The notes: generated by a model not told the origin, from the letters alone. A DNA stretch of 64,000 nucleotides from JAMLHH01 sp964653095 (GCA_964653095.1 CAZZEH010000013.1:27799-91798), one strand, 5' to 3'; counted from the first letter of the stretch, positions 28,901-36,269 are shown. A program made the numbers and translations.

Positions 28901-29879
28901 CAATATTGGTAAGCCCCGAAAAGCCGTTTAGCTGTGTGAGTGCAGGATTATTTTTAATATTCAGGTATTCTTCCAAATGCGTAAGCGAGACAAATCCGTT
29001 TATTTTCTCAAGGGAAATGTTGTCATTGATTGAAATATAATTATCTACTGAAGCAAGACTGCCAAATCCATTTATTTCTTGTAATTGGGCATTATCAGAA
29101 ATATAAAGATACCCTCCTATACTTGCCAAAGTAGGAAATCCGTTGATATTCTCCAAATTGGTATTACTAATATAAAGATATGCCCCTATACTTGCCAAAA
29201 CAGGAAACCCGTTTATCTCTTCTAATTTGGCATTATTATAAATGTCAAGATACGTTCCTATACTTGCCAAAACAGGGAACCCGTTTATTTCTTCTAATTT
29301 GGCATTAGTCTCAATTCTTAAAAACGCTCCTATACTTGCCAAAACAGGAAATCCGTTGATATTTTTTAATTTGGCATTATTTTGAATAGTAAGATATTCT
29401 CCTATACTTGCCAAAGCAGAAAATCCGTTTATGTTTTCCAAATTGGCATTATTCAAAATATAAAACGTTTGTCCTATACTTGTCAAGGCAGGAAACTCAC
29501 TTATGTTTTCTAATTTGGCATTATTCAAAATATAAAGATATTGTCCTATACTTGTCAAAGCAGGAAATCCGTTTAACCCGTCTAAAGAAAGCAGGTTAGG
29601 ATTGTTTCTTATCTGTAAATATCCCGTAATGGTTTTTACATTTGCCAAAGGCGAAAGGTCGGTAATGTCGGATAAGATACCTGCTGAAGAAGCGTCACCT
29701 ATCGTTACATTTCCCAATATAATATCAGGACAATTTCCGTACAAAGCCCCGAAGTCGTTTACCTCTGCCTGTGTGGTAAAGGTTTTGTTTCCCAAACTTG
29801 TCGTTGAGCATTGTGCGTTGGCCTGCCAAAAAGAAAAAGAGCAAAGCAACAGCCAACAAGAATGTAAAAATATTTTCAT
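19959..29879 (-). CDS. Giant (3306-residue) modular T9SS-secreted surface protein
   Basis: Starts with a signal peptide (MKIFLHSCWLLLCSFSFWQANA). Residues about 25-455 are leucine-rich, receptor-L-like repeats (NINGFPVLASIGAYLYI type). Then come five right-handed beta-helix modules, each opening with LYVDSSVAVSGDGSSW and closing with FRLQPCSPAINAGNN...VDMGAYE, at about 460-820, 933-1275, 1480-1815, 1880-2370 and 2523-2945. Between them are nine clear GCDS repeats of about 48 residues (ELPYIFGTQSL...GIYTEIF...NGCDSTVTL) plus a tenth, divergent copy. Module 4 is the richest in NVTISGNTA-GGGMYN rungs, as in polymorphic outer-membrane proteins. Residues about 3100-3215 are fibronectin-III-like. 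The last 75 are a type A T9SS sorting domain (YLIYPNPNNGTFHV). No catalytic motif is visible. Adhesion, carbohydrate binding or matrix building is plausible. Many minus-frame repeats make shadow frames on the other strand. Confidence 0.9.
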   Translation of the reverse strand: MKIFLHSCWLLLCSFSFWQANAQCSTTSLGNKTFTTQAEVNDFGALYGNCPDIILGNVTIGDASSAGILSDITDLSPLANVKTITGYLQIRNNPNLLSLDGLNGFPALTSIGQYLYILNNAKLENISEFPALTSIGQTFYILNNANLENINGFSALASIGEYLTIQNNAKLKNINGFPVLASIGAFLRIETNAKLEEINGFPVLASIGTYLDIYNNAKLEEINGFPVLASIGAYLYISNTNLENINGFPTLASIGGYLYISDNAQLQEINGFGSLASVDNYISINDNISLEKINGFVSLTHLEEYLNIKNNPALTQLNGFSGLTNIGESLVIQDNNLLTNLNGLSAVTTIGGNLDIRSNDALTNLNSLSSLTNINGYIAVMEHDLLSDISGLANINPTGIGGGHGLYITDNPQLEVCNLSNFCTYLSNPGNPKTISGNKTSCIDEQAVLEACLPFGPDNNNILYVNSSVSAGNGNSWANAVPQLADALKWAKEQCDADPAVFDAIPLKIYVAQGTYKPLYRADDLNGSNPQDRDNAFVMVKNVQIYGGFEGTETTLEERNYQASPTILSGDIDAVSGLSADDAHHVIISAGDVGSALLDGFTVSGGYQTSADGNTSITVNNTAIRYERGSGLSISNSSPQIRNVIFSGNRAYAGVVSHTNSNATFVNTLFTGNTATYGTVYNNASLPIFTNSTIADNTGATNDNNGTAMRNVTSHPKLYNTIIWGNHTANGNINNIFNSGGASPTSIPEYYHSLVQGITNTSDGNLQGNTDPMFVSANNFRLKPCSPAVNAGSDSHLSGISTDIDGKPRIYGSAVDMGAYEHQGDKYSDPKDSISLALCPGDLPYIFGTQSLTVPGIYTEMFASVSGCDSTVTLNFEIAPVYQHTEYLKICSNELPYIFGTQSLTAPGIYTEVFISSNGCDSTVTLILNVMSTLYVDSSVAVSGDGSSWETAYSSLADAVRKAHECMDIDSILVAKGTYYPELRARNGTTDRDKSFVFTRGNLKILGAYPSGGGERDYELNKTILSGDVGVPGDSSDNVYHVVITAGTAVNNTFVLDGFTVTGGNANNSDRSIVVNGYTINQHDGGGWYNTGGASPRVSHVSLRSNTARWGAGWYNGSGNPAITNAVSSGNHGYGGGGGWLNMGGDPVISNVTISGNTSTQGAEWYNNSGTPIVRNAIIWGNGVFVNSGSFDRRYSLIQGQNGSGIGNIAGTTDPLFVNPRAGDFRLQPCSPAINAGNNAEISSGISTDIDGSPRIHGTTVDMGAYEYQGDKHFDPKDSLSLALCPSELPYIFGTQSLTVSGIYTEIFTSVNGCDSTVTLTLEVLPAFNNATVTACVNELPYIFGTQSLTVPGVYTEFFISSNGCDSTVTLDFEIYPVYHHVESVKICPDELPYIFGTQSLTASGIYTEIFTSVNGCDSTVTLDFDIYPVYHHAESVKICPDELPYIFGTQSLSAPGIYTEIFTSVNGCDSVVTLTLNVISTLYVDSSLAVSGDGSSWVEAYSSLAVAVRKAHECMGIDSILVAKGTYYPEYFAGNGTIDRDKSFVFTRGNLKILGAYPSGGGERNYELNKTILSGDIGVPGDSSDNAYHVVMTTDASVNGTFVLDGFTVTDGNANNSDRSIVVNGYTINQHDGGGWYNTGGASPHVSHVSLLFNTARWGAGWYNGSGNPSITNAVFSGNHGYSGGGGWLNMGGNPVISNVTISGNTSAQGAEWYNNSGMPVVRNSIIWGNGVFVNSGSFDRRYSLIQGQNGSGTGNIVGTTDPMFVNPSAGNFRLRPCSPAINAGNNAHIPAGLTTDLAGNLRIYESTVDMGAYEFQSAYQQYFSTDTIQTEICDGQIFSFWNHEYTDAGVYLDTLLVGVECYHIAIIELNVLQNTTVYVDSSVAVSGDGSSWGTAFQTMDEAIAMSCNSPCVDSILVAKGTYYPESIAGTGTTDRDKSFVFTRGHLKVLGGYPSGGGERNHTVNKTILSGDIGIRGDSTDNAHHVVITVGAAIDSTFVLNGFTISDGNADGSGNITVYGISVFKDFGGGMYNSSSSPTMTNVTISGNTADNNGGGMYNGSSLPVLTNVTISGNTADNNGGGMYNGSSLPVLTNVTISGNTADNNGGGMYNYYSSPVLTHMLIDSNIANNSGGGMYNSSSSPTMTNVTISGNTASSSGGGMYNSSSSSSPTMINVTISGNTTSYGGGMYNGSSSATMINVMISGNVAMYGGGMYNSNPSSLTLTNATISGNTAFNGGGMCNVYSSSPKFHNSIIWGNTATSGVDNFYNYSSTPEFYHSLVQGSGGSGSSSWTDFGTDGGNNIDVDPLFAQPATGDFRLQACSPAINAGNNTHVPAGLTTDLAGNLRIYESTVDMGAFEYQGDKLPIPKKDSVSLALCPDELPHVFGTKSLTEPGIYTEIFISVGGCDSTVTLTLEIYSTDYTEFLMICQDGFPYHFGTQALTEPGIYTELFISSNGCDSIVTLTLEVSPVFNNATVTVCANELPYIFGTQSLSAPGVYTEIFISSNGCDSTVTLTLDIISNTLYVDSSVAVSGDGSSWAMAYPSLADAVHNAQICMNVDTILVAKGTYYPEYIAGAGTTDRDKSFVFTRGNLKVLGGYPSGGGERNYELNKTILSGDIGVPGDSSDNAHHVVIIAGTDIDSSLVLDGFTITAANADAGATTVAVNGRFVYRDEGGGMAIAGAAPIIRYCTFTGNHVGYLGGGMAILSASPFILHCIFLDNVSGSSGGGIFLSGTPFLSHCIFSGNTAQFGGGMYNQTTFSIINSIFSGNTATNSGGGIYNSTRSAPDVVNTAFWGNTAVQNGGGIYNSTSPIKITNVTISGNTATQGAEWYNNVNLLYSGIPVIRNSIIWGNGIYRSSNDDDFSNSQYSLIQGEDGSGTGNIDGITDPMFVNPTAGDYRLQACSPAINAGNNVDIPAGITADIGGNTRIVNDIVDMGAYENQGYSLQAIANTALTASGSCETPDGWIHFYHHDDEDKIFVSVHPQGQNLGEISAATVLHENYGSYAQGLRMPYGQTKNFYPFNRSWALESENTFTNPVSIRFYFNETDSADVSSQMVVDSLSKLTLYKVDGNDIWNIQATGYKEYQYGEHADTSGYIFGEYQDIRYAEFQVTSFSTGTMAMTMDDAILPLDLLSFTAAAIDDNTYLQWHTVNEENVSHFGIERSIDAKNWETISTISALNGIEQHYDVWDESPLSGTNYYRLKMTDFDDTYKYSKIVEVSFGQKRNTPQYLIYPNPNNGTFHVLAQDIVQEETRMYLFDGLSRLVYGQLLQDGNNLVNTKNLVRGMYHLKIENKGEAFIYKVVVE
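23544..23777 (-). repeat. Three tandem 78-bp units in beta-helix module 4
   Basis: Units at 23544-23621, 23622-23699 and 23700-23777. The first two are identical; the third is identical for about 50 bases and then diverges. Each encodes one 26-residue beta-helix rung (NVTISGNTADNNGGGMYNGS...). Being in frame and near-identical, they can expand or contract without breaking the gene. Confidence 0.9.
24430..27210 (-). repeat. Two long direct copies (modules 2 and 3) inside the giant gene
   Basis: The stretches about 24430-25560 and 26077-27210 align with an offset of 1647 bases and long identical runs, for example around 24634 and 26281. Each encodes one beta-helix module plus its leading GCDS repeat. 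They look like a fairly recent internal duplication. Confidence 0.8.
29100..29590 (-). repeat. Leucine-rich repeat array, 69-72 bp units
   Basis: The segment CCTATACTTGCCAAA recurs at about 29116, 29185, 29256, 29328 and 29401, with more divergent copies to about 29560. Each unit encodes a 23-24-residue repeat (LASIGxYLxIxNNAKLENINGFP). It is the 5' part of the giant surface-protein gene. Confidence 0.85.
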
Positions 29880-30019
29880 ATTGCCAAGCCTCTATCCATT
29901 GAAAATTATTTAACGGGGCTAAAGTACATACAAAGGGGTTTTGAAAGCTTATTTTATGCCTTACAAAAACCTTACAATTTGACTTCCCCTTTAAAATAAG
30001 GGATTTTGGAGGCTTTCTG

Positions 30020-30153
30020 TCATTAACTTCGTTCCGTTCGAATAAAGCTCTCGGGGCTGAACGAAGCGGAGCGGAGTGAAGAATCTCATTGCTATTGAGA
30101 GCTCCCTCCTATCGTCGGAATGACAAAAGCACCTCACTCCTTCGGGATGACAG
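30020..30153. repeat. Degenerate palindromic intergenic repeat
   Basis: Between the giant gene and the regulator gene is a GC-richer stretch with inverted parts: GTCATTAACTTCGTTC, then GAACGAAGCGGAGCGGAGTG, AATCTC, GAGCTCCCTCC, GTCGGAATGACA, and a final CACTCCTTCGGGATGACAG. It resembles the dispersed hairpin repeats ending in ATGACA that litter many bacterial intergenic regions. Family and origin are unknown. The remaining bases of 29880-30164 hold nothing I can name. Confidence 0.45.
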
Positions 30154-30164
30154 AACGCTTGTTT

Positions 30165-31916
30165 CTAAACAGAAGCAATAAAATCAGCAAGTGTAGTATC
30201 TTTATTGAGATTGAGCTTTTTTCTTATACGGTGCTTGGTGACCATTACGCTGTTTGGGGAAATACCCTGCATAGTTGCCATTTCTTTATTTGAGAAGTAG
30301 AGCTTTTCCATAGAAAGACATCGGATTTCAGCAGGAGTAAGTTGCGGATAACCTGATTTAAGGCGATATTGGAAACCAGGATATACCTTTCCAAACAGTT
30401 CACTGAACCGTTCCCAGTCTGAATCGGTCAGAATTACCTGATTGGCAAGCTGCTGAATCAGCTCACCGTCAGCAGGTGTGTCTGATTTGGAAAGTTCTTC
30501 GAGTTTTCGATTGTTTTCGGAAACCGTACGAGCAAAAATCTCTAATTGTCGATGGGCCTCCTGTAATTCTTTGTCAGCGGCCAAAAGTTTGAGGTTTTGC
30601 TCTTTGATTCGTAGTTCATTGACTTTTCGCTGTCGATAGATCAGAAAAACAGCAATCAGTATCAAAACCACCAACCCTGACAAATATAAATTCCTCCGCC
30701 CTATCTGCCTAGCACTTTCTGCCTGCAACTTCAATACCTCGGCCTCCCGTTGATTAGCTGAAATTTCTTGCTTGGCACGCATCAACTGTAAACTGCTGAA
30801 TTTCAGATCAATTCGTTCTTTTGCCACCAACGCTGAATCTAAGTAACGTGCTGCCTGTATGGCATCTCCATTTGCCATATACCACTTGCTCATGACCGGA
30901 TACAGATTGACAAGCCGGTCAGTTTCGTTGAGTTTCTGAATATATCGGTCTGCAAGGTCAATATTTGATTTTGCCAAAGATAGTTTACCCTCAGAGATAT
31001 AAATATCGGCAAGAGAAGTCGCAGCTCCGATGACCAAGCCTTTTACATCATATTTTTCGGCTACTTCTATATCATATTTATAAAGTTTGACGGCTTCTTC
31101 GTATTCTCCTCTGAGATAGAAATTGTGTCCCAAGTTGCCGGAAGCAATACCGTCCCATTGCTCGGAAAGACCTGTTACGGTGGCGTTACCCGTCCGTTCA
31201 TCAACAAGAGGAAAATCACCCCAATTTTTGCTGTCTTTTTCTGCCTGTTCGAGAATGATACGAAAACAATAATCCGAGCTGTCCAAATTGCCTATTTTAC
31301 GATATGACAGCCCCATGGTATTCCAAGCATGTCTCCACGAATAAATATCACTGTCAAGAATAGGCAGTCGAGTTACTTTTTGAAAATACGTAATTGCAGG
31401 TTGGTAATCCCTAAAATGGTAATACGCATTGCCGATTTCCATATACATATTGCCCATATCGGGCATCACATCAAGACTTAAAGGCTTTAGCAAATCATCC
31501 AAGCGTAAAAACCAATAAAAAGACTGCTCGTAATGATTGGCATACCAATAATACAGGGCTGTCAAAAACGTTGCCCTGCAATTGATGGTTATTATTCCTT
31601 TTTCTTCGGCTTCTTTCTGTACAGCCTTGAATTTATCTAACTGTCGGGAGCGATAATTGTAATCGTACCAAGCCTCCATCAGGTCTGCTTCAAAGAAAAG
31701 TTCCAAATCATTATGACGTTTGGCTAATGTACGTATGCTCGCCAAAGTATCCTGCGCCAAATCCCAGTCCATGCGGTTATAGAGAATTTTCTGATGCAGT
31801 TTTTGTAAATCTTCTTTACGTTCTGTATAGGATTTTCCTACAAGTTTGTCATATTGCCCCTGTGCCTGCAACAAGCAAGAGGAAAGAAGACAAAACGAAA
31901 TCAGCCATTTTCTCAT
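30165..31916 (-). CDS. TPR signalling protein with C-terminal LuxR-type HTH
   Basis: A 583-residue one-component regulator of a type common in Bacteroidota. Signal peptide (MRKWLISFCLLSSCLLQAQG); tetratricopeptide-like helical repeats in the periplasmic part (about 60-385, for example MYMEIGNAYYHFRDYQPAIT and NLGHNFYLRGEYEEAVKLY); one transmembrane helix (about 412-430, YLSGLVVLILIAVFLIY); a cytoplasmic coiled coil; and a C-terminal LuxR/GerE-like DNA-binding domain (LTPAEIRCLSMEKLYFSNKE, NSVMVTKHRIRKKLNL). It would sense a periplasmic cue and bind DNA from the membrane. It sits between the giant surface protein and a FISUMP lipoprotein on the same strand, so it may control one of these, but no operator is visible. 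Confidence 0.85.
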   Translation of the reverse strand: MRKWLISFCLLSSCLLQAQGQYDKLVGKSYTERKEDLQKLHQKILYNRMDWDLAQDTLASIRTLAKRHNDLELFFEADLMEAWYDYNYRSRQLDKFKAVQKEAEEKGIITINCRATFLTALYYWYANHYEQSFYWFLRLDDLLKPLSLDVMPDMGNMYMEIGNAYYHFRDYQPAITYFQKVTRLPILDSDIYSWRHAWNTMGLSYRKIGNLDSSDYCFRIILEQAEKDSKNWGDFPLVDERTGNATVTGLSEQWDGIASGNLGHNFYLRGEYEEAVKLYKYDIEVAEKYDVKGLVIGAATSLADIYISEGKLSLAKSNIDLADRYIQKLNETDRLVNLYPVMSKWYMANGDAIQAARYLDSALVAKERIDLKFSSLQLMRAKQEISANQREAEVLKLQAESARQIGRRNLYLSGLVVLILIAVFLIYRQRKVNELRIKEQNLKLLAADKELQEAHRQLEIFARTVSENNRKLEELSKSDTPADGELIQQLANQVILTDSDWERFSELFGKVYPGFQYRLKSGYPQLTPAEIRCLSMEKLYFSNKEMATMQGISPNSVMVTKHRIRKKLNLNKDTTLADFIASV

Positions 31917-32024
31917 CAGGTAAATATAATACCTTAAGTTTATACTGCTTTTTTTATCTTCTCCTGACTTGTCGCTCCATTCATTTAAAAATAATATCTG
32001 ATTCAGATATTTATCGTATAAAAT

Positions 32025-33017
32025 TTAATCCTGAACACAGCGGCAGGACGCACCATTTTCTACGAGAAAACTATACTTGGATATATCTCCTGTCATATAG
32101 TTTAACTTACGTATTAACATATTCCCACCACCATATACGAGATATGGTGTAGATGTCCAAAAGACTCCACTTTCCCCTATGTCATAATATTGTCCAGAGC
32201 TGTTTCTAAACCCTCCGGGGAAGGCAGAAAAACCACTTTCATTGGTTGCCGCGGCATATTCGCTATATGTCCAGCCGGAAGTAGATTTTAATTTTCCCCC
32301 AATATTTAATTTGTCTCTAAAGCCACCATATTCTTTTGCTTTATCTTCCGGTAACCCTAAGGTCATTTCTAACTGCATCCACTCCTGATCAGAAGGTAAA
32401 TGCCAGCCATTTGGACAGGCAGTCTGTACAGAAGACCAAAGGTACAAACGACCATAAATATCACAGTTTGAGTCTTTTTTATCATAGCAATAGCTATTGC
32501 TTGTCTTATAATTCAAGTTTTCTGCAAACCACGTTTGATCTCCAATAGTAACTATTCGATACTTTTGACCATCTCTGGTATCTGTAAAATATCCGTAAAC
32601 AGATGCAGTAAATTCAATTGGTGAACCGTTTATCATTTCTTTCCCTTCATTTTCAGCACTTGCCTCCATTTTTTGAACAGGCTGACTTTGACTGCCTAAA
32701 GTCCAAACCGTTTCAGCAAAACCATCCTGATCACTTAGCACTACAGAAGCAGAAACACTTCCTCCGCCTTCTATCACTTTAAAAGTTACTTGTACACCGC
32801 TGGCGGGATTCCCTTCTGCATCCAAAACTTGAATTACACACGGTTGCGCTAATGCGGTTTTCTCATCTCCACTTAAATTATTACCTGAAACAAGTAAAAT
32901 TTGTGTAGCAATACTCTTCGTAATCTTTGGTTTTGTGTTATTTTCTTTTTTACAGCCGGTAATAGAAAATGCAATTAGAAGCAGTAGGTAAAAAATACCT
33001 TTATTTTGTTTTATCAT
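32025..33017 (-). CDS. Lipoprotein with Ig-like and FISUMP domains
   Basis: A 330-residue lipoprotein: LLLIAFSITGCKKE is a typical lipobox. Residues about 35-140 look like a Big_1-type bacterial immunoglobulin domain (CIQ... pattern VIQVLDAEGNPASGVQVTFK, then GFAETVWTLG). Residues about 145-330 form the Fibrobacter succinogenes major paralogous (FISUMP) domain: TDTRDGQKYRIVTIGDQTW, FAENLNY, YGRLYLWSS, CPNGWHLPSDQEW, GFSAFPGGFR, and GASCRCVQD at the end. FISUMP domains occur on many surface-exposed proteins and are thought to bind ligands at the cell surface; activity is unproven. It is followed by the TPR-LuxR gene on the same strand after 108 bases. Confidence 0.88.
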   Translation of the reverse strand: MIKQNKGIFYLLLLIAFSITGCKKENNTKPKITKSIATQILLVSGNNLSGDEKTALAQPCVIQVLDAEGNPASGVQVTFKVIEGGGSVSASVVLSDQDGFAETVWTLGSQSQPVQKMEASAENEGKEMINGSPIEFTASVYGYFTDTRDGQKYRIVTIGDQTWFAENLNYKTSNSYCYDKKDSNCDIYGRLYLWSSVQTACPNGWHLPSDQEWMQLEMTLGLPEDKAKEYGGFRDKLNIGGKLKSTSGWTYSEYAAATNESGFSAFPGGFRNSSGQYYDIGESGVFWTSTPYLVYGGGNMLIRKLNYMTGDISKYSFLVENGASCRCVQD

Positions 33018-33169
33018 TTGATTTTAATTTAGAATTATAAACAAAGTGTGAATGTATAATAAAATGAATGGTAAAATATAAATGATAGCTCAATTTTATA
33101 TTTATTCTTTCAATAAAAAAGTATCAAGATTATTGTAAAACATAAGGCTGTTCAAGAGAAACAACCTAC

Positions 33170-36157
33170 CTATTGAATTACAATTTGCTTGAAAATGGTT
33201 TCATCATTCGTCTGAAAGCGTATCATGTAAACACCTTTCCCATATTTGCTCAAATCATAGTGGGAGACACTTGTACCGGAAACGTTATTGAGCTTATCCG
33301 ATAAAATTCTTTGTCCATATACATTAAAGATATCTAAGACAACATTCCTTGCCCGATTCATCTCTATTACCAAACTAAATCGTCCGTCAGTAGGATTGGG
33401 ATATAACTGAAGCGATATTTCAGAAGAGCGATTCACCACTCCGGTAGGGACACCCATACACTCTGCATCCAATCCTGCATCATTCAGCACCCAACCATTG
33501 GTAATTAATACTTCTCTTGCCGCTTGTGCCTGCTGATTAAAAAAGATGTCTTCTGCTTCGATATTTACTGAAAATGATAAATCCGGCTGAGAAGCCCATC
33601 CTATTAAAGTTTGTGAATAATTTTCACATCCCATACCCGAGCCGCTCAAAGTCAGCACATCAAGTGAATGCAATTGCCAATCTCCCAATGATTGGTCAAA
33701 GCTTTCCGCCTTATATAGTATTCCATTCATATTTTGAACATTGCTCACATCCCAATTGCCGAGAGGCTGATTAAACGCTTTGGTGCCGGCAAACATATAC
33801 GCCATATTGGTCACACTGCTGACATCCCAATTATTCAAAGGTTGGTTAAAAGTTTCTACCGCTCTATGTTCTTTCCCTATTTTACCGCCCGGAGCCTCAC
33901 CATTTAATGTAGAATCGCCAAACATTCCTTCCATATTGGTAACGTTGCTGACATCCCAATCATCTAATGATTGATTAAATGCCGTAGCACCTGAAAACAT
34001 CCAGGACATATCCGTTACATTGCTCACATCCCAATGTCCGATAGGGCTGTTAAAGTTTTCAGCTCCGTAAAACATGTAAGACATATCCGTCACCTGGCTC
34101 AAGTCAGGGGCATCTGTAGCTGAAATCACCAAGTTGTCACAATGGGCAAAAGCCTGTTTCATACTCGTCCATTTCACATTGCCCCACTGTGTAATCTCAA
34201 CTAATTTAGCAGCATCACTCAATTCGTCTATTGGGAAAGAGATACGGTTAAAGCCACTCTCTCCGTTAATTTTCAGAATATATGTTCCGGGTTCATCAAA
34301 ATCAGCTTCAAATGCATCTTGTGAATTGATTTTCTTCAGGAAAACCTCATCTTCATCATAAATATAGACATCTAGTTTTTCGGACATAGAGTTAATGGGA
34401 ACAAACAATTTATGATTATCGGTTAAACCTTCATTATCTGTTTTCCAAATCATTTCAAAGCAATTCGGACCGCAGTATGATGTATCCGCAACACAACTAC
34501 TCTCCAAATTGTACAGTGCCTCAACTTCGCAAGGCGAAATTTCACGATTGTGAATATAAATTTCATCTATCACTCCCGTAAACATTTTTCCGATAAATAA
34601 ATCACCAATATCTTTGGATGTGGGTGTGTTGCCCCAATAATCGCATTGTACTTTACCGCTTGCCACTTCTGTAAGTACTCCATTGGCATATAATTTAATT
34701 GTATTACCCACACTATTGTATGTTGCAGTTACATGATGCCACTTGTCGGTCGGGTCTTCTACAAAACACGCATCGCTGCCCCATACGGAATTTTCTCTTC
34801 CAAAAACTGCCCCCCGACAGTCATATAGTCCTACCGACCACTGACCAAAACGATCCGGACAACTCAATCCCAAATCCCGATTGACCAATGCCTCATAATC
34901 GCCGGGGTCTCTTTCGCCTAAAGGCTTGTACCAGCACGAAATCGAAAACTCTGACAATCCATCTAAAAATTCAGTACTGGTCGTAGTCAAAAATTGGTCA
35001 TTGGAATACGGCATATTATTAAATTCGATGGCACACCCAGAATTACCGAACCTATCTTCAACAAAAACAGCTCCGTTGACATTGGTCAAATGGTGACCAT
35101 TCCCTGAAAAATCATGGACGCTACCGGAATTAAATGGATAATGTGCTATTAATCCCCGATCTAAGTCAGGTGTGTAGGAGTCACAATAACTAAACCTGTA
35201 AATATCCTGGTTGAAGTTGTCGTTTTCACGGAAACCAAAACCTGCATAAATATATTCATTCACACTAAATGTACTGGCACCGTATAGCGATATGGGAAAA
35301 TCATATTCAGCAGGAGCAGGCGACCAAGAGTCATTTACAAAATCATATAGCCAAAAATCTTTGAACTCGCCCCTGCCCAAACCGACAAATCCTTTACCAT
35401 ATACCAAATTGACACCTGCGACAGCCTGATATCTTGTCCCGGAGGGTGAGGGCATATCTGCTAACTTTTTCCACGAATTTTCAACGGGGTCGAATCTCCA
35501 AAAATCATTTGTGCTTCCATAATATTCACCTCCAATTCCGACATATCCAAAACCATCATAAGAGAATCCGGAAGCATAATTAGACATAAAACCTGATGGA
35601 ACAGATGCCATTTCTCGCCATGTATCTGTAGCCGGATCATATTCCCAACAATTTAAAATTTGTTTTGTACCGCCATCTCCTCCCACTATATACGCTTTAC
35701 CATCGATTACAAATGATACGGCTTCTTTCTGATTAATTCCAGGGAAGTCTGCCATCCGTTCCCACTTGTCTGTAGAAGGAGTGTATCTCCAAAAATCGCT
35801 GTACTTAACCGTACCATAAGGCGCCCCCCCCGCACCTACATACCCATACTCTCCTATGGAAAAGCTGAACGGGCTGCGTTTAGGGACAAATGGTGGTGTT
35901 GCTTTTTCAGACCAGTAATTATCTTCCGGATAATACTTATAAAACGTCATTGTTTTATCCTGAGAGGAATGCTCTCGCTCACTTCCTATATACACATGAT
36001 CATTGATGACAAAATGAAAAGGAAGAAATGTAAAGGAAGGGTGAGTAGTAATCTTTTCCCATTGAGCAAAGCTCGTTATAGGACAAATCATTATAGCCAA
36101 CACAATGAATGTGTTGATTTTTTCAATTAATTTTCTTAAAAATGAGTAATGCATCAT
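33170..36157 (-). CDS. Kelch, LamG and BspA-repeat surface protein with T9SS tail
   Basis: The frame is open to an ATG at 36223, but that lies inside the insertion sequence, so I start at 36157 (or the next codon, 36154), giving a signal peptide (MHYSFLRKLIEKINTFIVLA...SFAQ). Domains in order: Kelch-type propeller repeats over about the first third (GYVGIGGEYYGSTNDFWRFD, GKAYIVGGDG); a LamG/concanavalin-like domain (GLIAHYPFNSGSVHDFSGNG, ...FSISCWYKPLGE, MFTGVIDEIYIHNREISPCE); DUF285/BspA-type repeats (MSYMFYGAENFNSPIGHWD, VSNVTDMSWMFSGATAFNQ); and a type A T9SS sorting domain (LQLYPNPTDGRFSLVIE). Probably a secreted adhesin or glycan binder. An ISL3 element is inserted 39 bases upstream of the start and probably alters its expression. 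Confidence 0.85.
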   Translation of the reverse strand: MMHYSFLRKLIEKINTFIVLAIMICPITSFAQWEKITTHPSFTFLPFHFVINDHVYIGSEREHSSQDKTMTFYKYYPEDNYWSEKATPPFVPKRSPFSFSIGEYGYVGAGGAPYGTVKYSDFWRYTPSTDKWERMADFPGINQKEAVSFVIDGKAYIVGGDGGTKQILNCWEYDPATDTWREMASVPSGFMSNYASGFSYDGFGYVGIGGEYYGSTNDFWRFDPVENSWKKLADMPSPSGTRYQAVAGVNLVYGKGFVGLGRGEFKDFWLYDFVNDSWSPAPAEYDFPISLYGASTFSVNEYIYAGFGFRENDNFNQDIYRFSYCDSYTPDLDRGLIAHYPFNSGSVHDFSGNGHHLTNVNGAVFVEDRFGNSGCAIEFNNMPYSNDQFLTTTSTEFLDGLSEFSISCWYKPLGERDPGDYEALVNRDLGLSCPDRFGQWSVGLYDCRGAVFGRENSVWGSDACFVEDPTDKWHHVTATYNSVGNTIKLYANGVLTEVASGKVQCDYWGNTPTSKDIGDLFIGKMFTGVIDEIYIHNREISPCEVEALYNLESSCVADTSYCGPNCFEMIWKTDNEGLTDNHKLFVPINSMSEKLDVYIYDEDEVFLKKINSQDAFEADFDEPGTYILKINGESGFNRISFPIDELSDAAKLVEITQWGNVKWTSMKQAFAHCDNLVISATDAPDLSQVTDMSYMFYGAENFNSPIGHWDVSNVTDMSWMFSGATAFNQSLDDWDVSNVTNMEGMFGDSTLNGEAPGGKIGKEHRAVETFNQPLNNWDVSSVTNMAYMFAGTKAFNQPLGNWDVSNVQNMNGILYKAESFDQSLGDWQLHSLDVLTLSGSGMGCENYSQTLIGWASQPDLSFSVNIEAEDIFFNQQAQAAREVLITNGWVLNDAGLDAECMGVPTGVVNRSSEISLQLYPNPTDGRFSLVIEMNRARNVVLDIFNVYGQRILSDKLNNVSGTSVSHYDLSKYGKGVYMIRFQTNDETIFKQIVIQ

Positions 36158-36181
36158 TAGAGATTTTGGTTTTAGACATTT

Positions 36182-36189
36182 CAAATATA
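36182..36189 (-). promoter_or_regulatory. Promoter -7 box of the Kelch/LamG gene, abutted by the IS
   Basis: On the minus strand this reads TATATTTG, a full match to the Bacteroidota -7 consensus TAnnTTTG, 25 bases before the ATG at 36157. The upstream (-33) region is no longer contiguous, because the insertion sequence begins at 36197. Removing the IS and one target copy would place a TTTC 18 bases upstream of the box, only a partial -33 match. Confidence 0.5.
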
Positions 36190-36196
36190 TACTTTT
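36189..36196. repeat. Left target-site duplication of the ISL3 element
   Basis: ATACTTTT, identical to 37483-37490 on the other side of the element. ISL3-family insertions characteristically duplicate 8 bp. Confidence 0.95.
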
Positions 36197-36217
36197 GGTT
36201 ATACTAAATATTTTGTG
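36197..36217 (+). repeat. Left inverted repeat of the IS
   Basis: Twenty-one bases starting GGTTATACTAAATATT. They pair with 37462-37482 at 18 positions; the three mismatches are at bases 3-5. Confidence 0.93.
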
Positions 36218-36269
36218 AGACAAATGTAACGAAAAAGTTCTTTACTTTGTGAAATAAAAGTAAATAAAA

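Noticed and set aside
36158..36223. Extension of the Kelch/LamG protein to the ATG at 36223
   Set aside because: These codons lie partly within the IS (from 36197), and the extension would hide the signal peptide.
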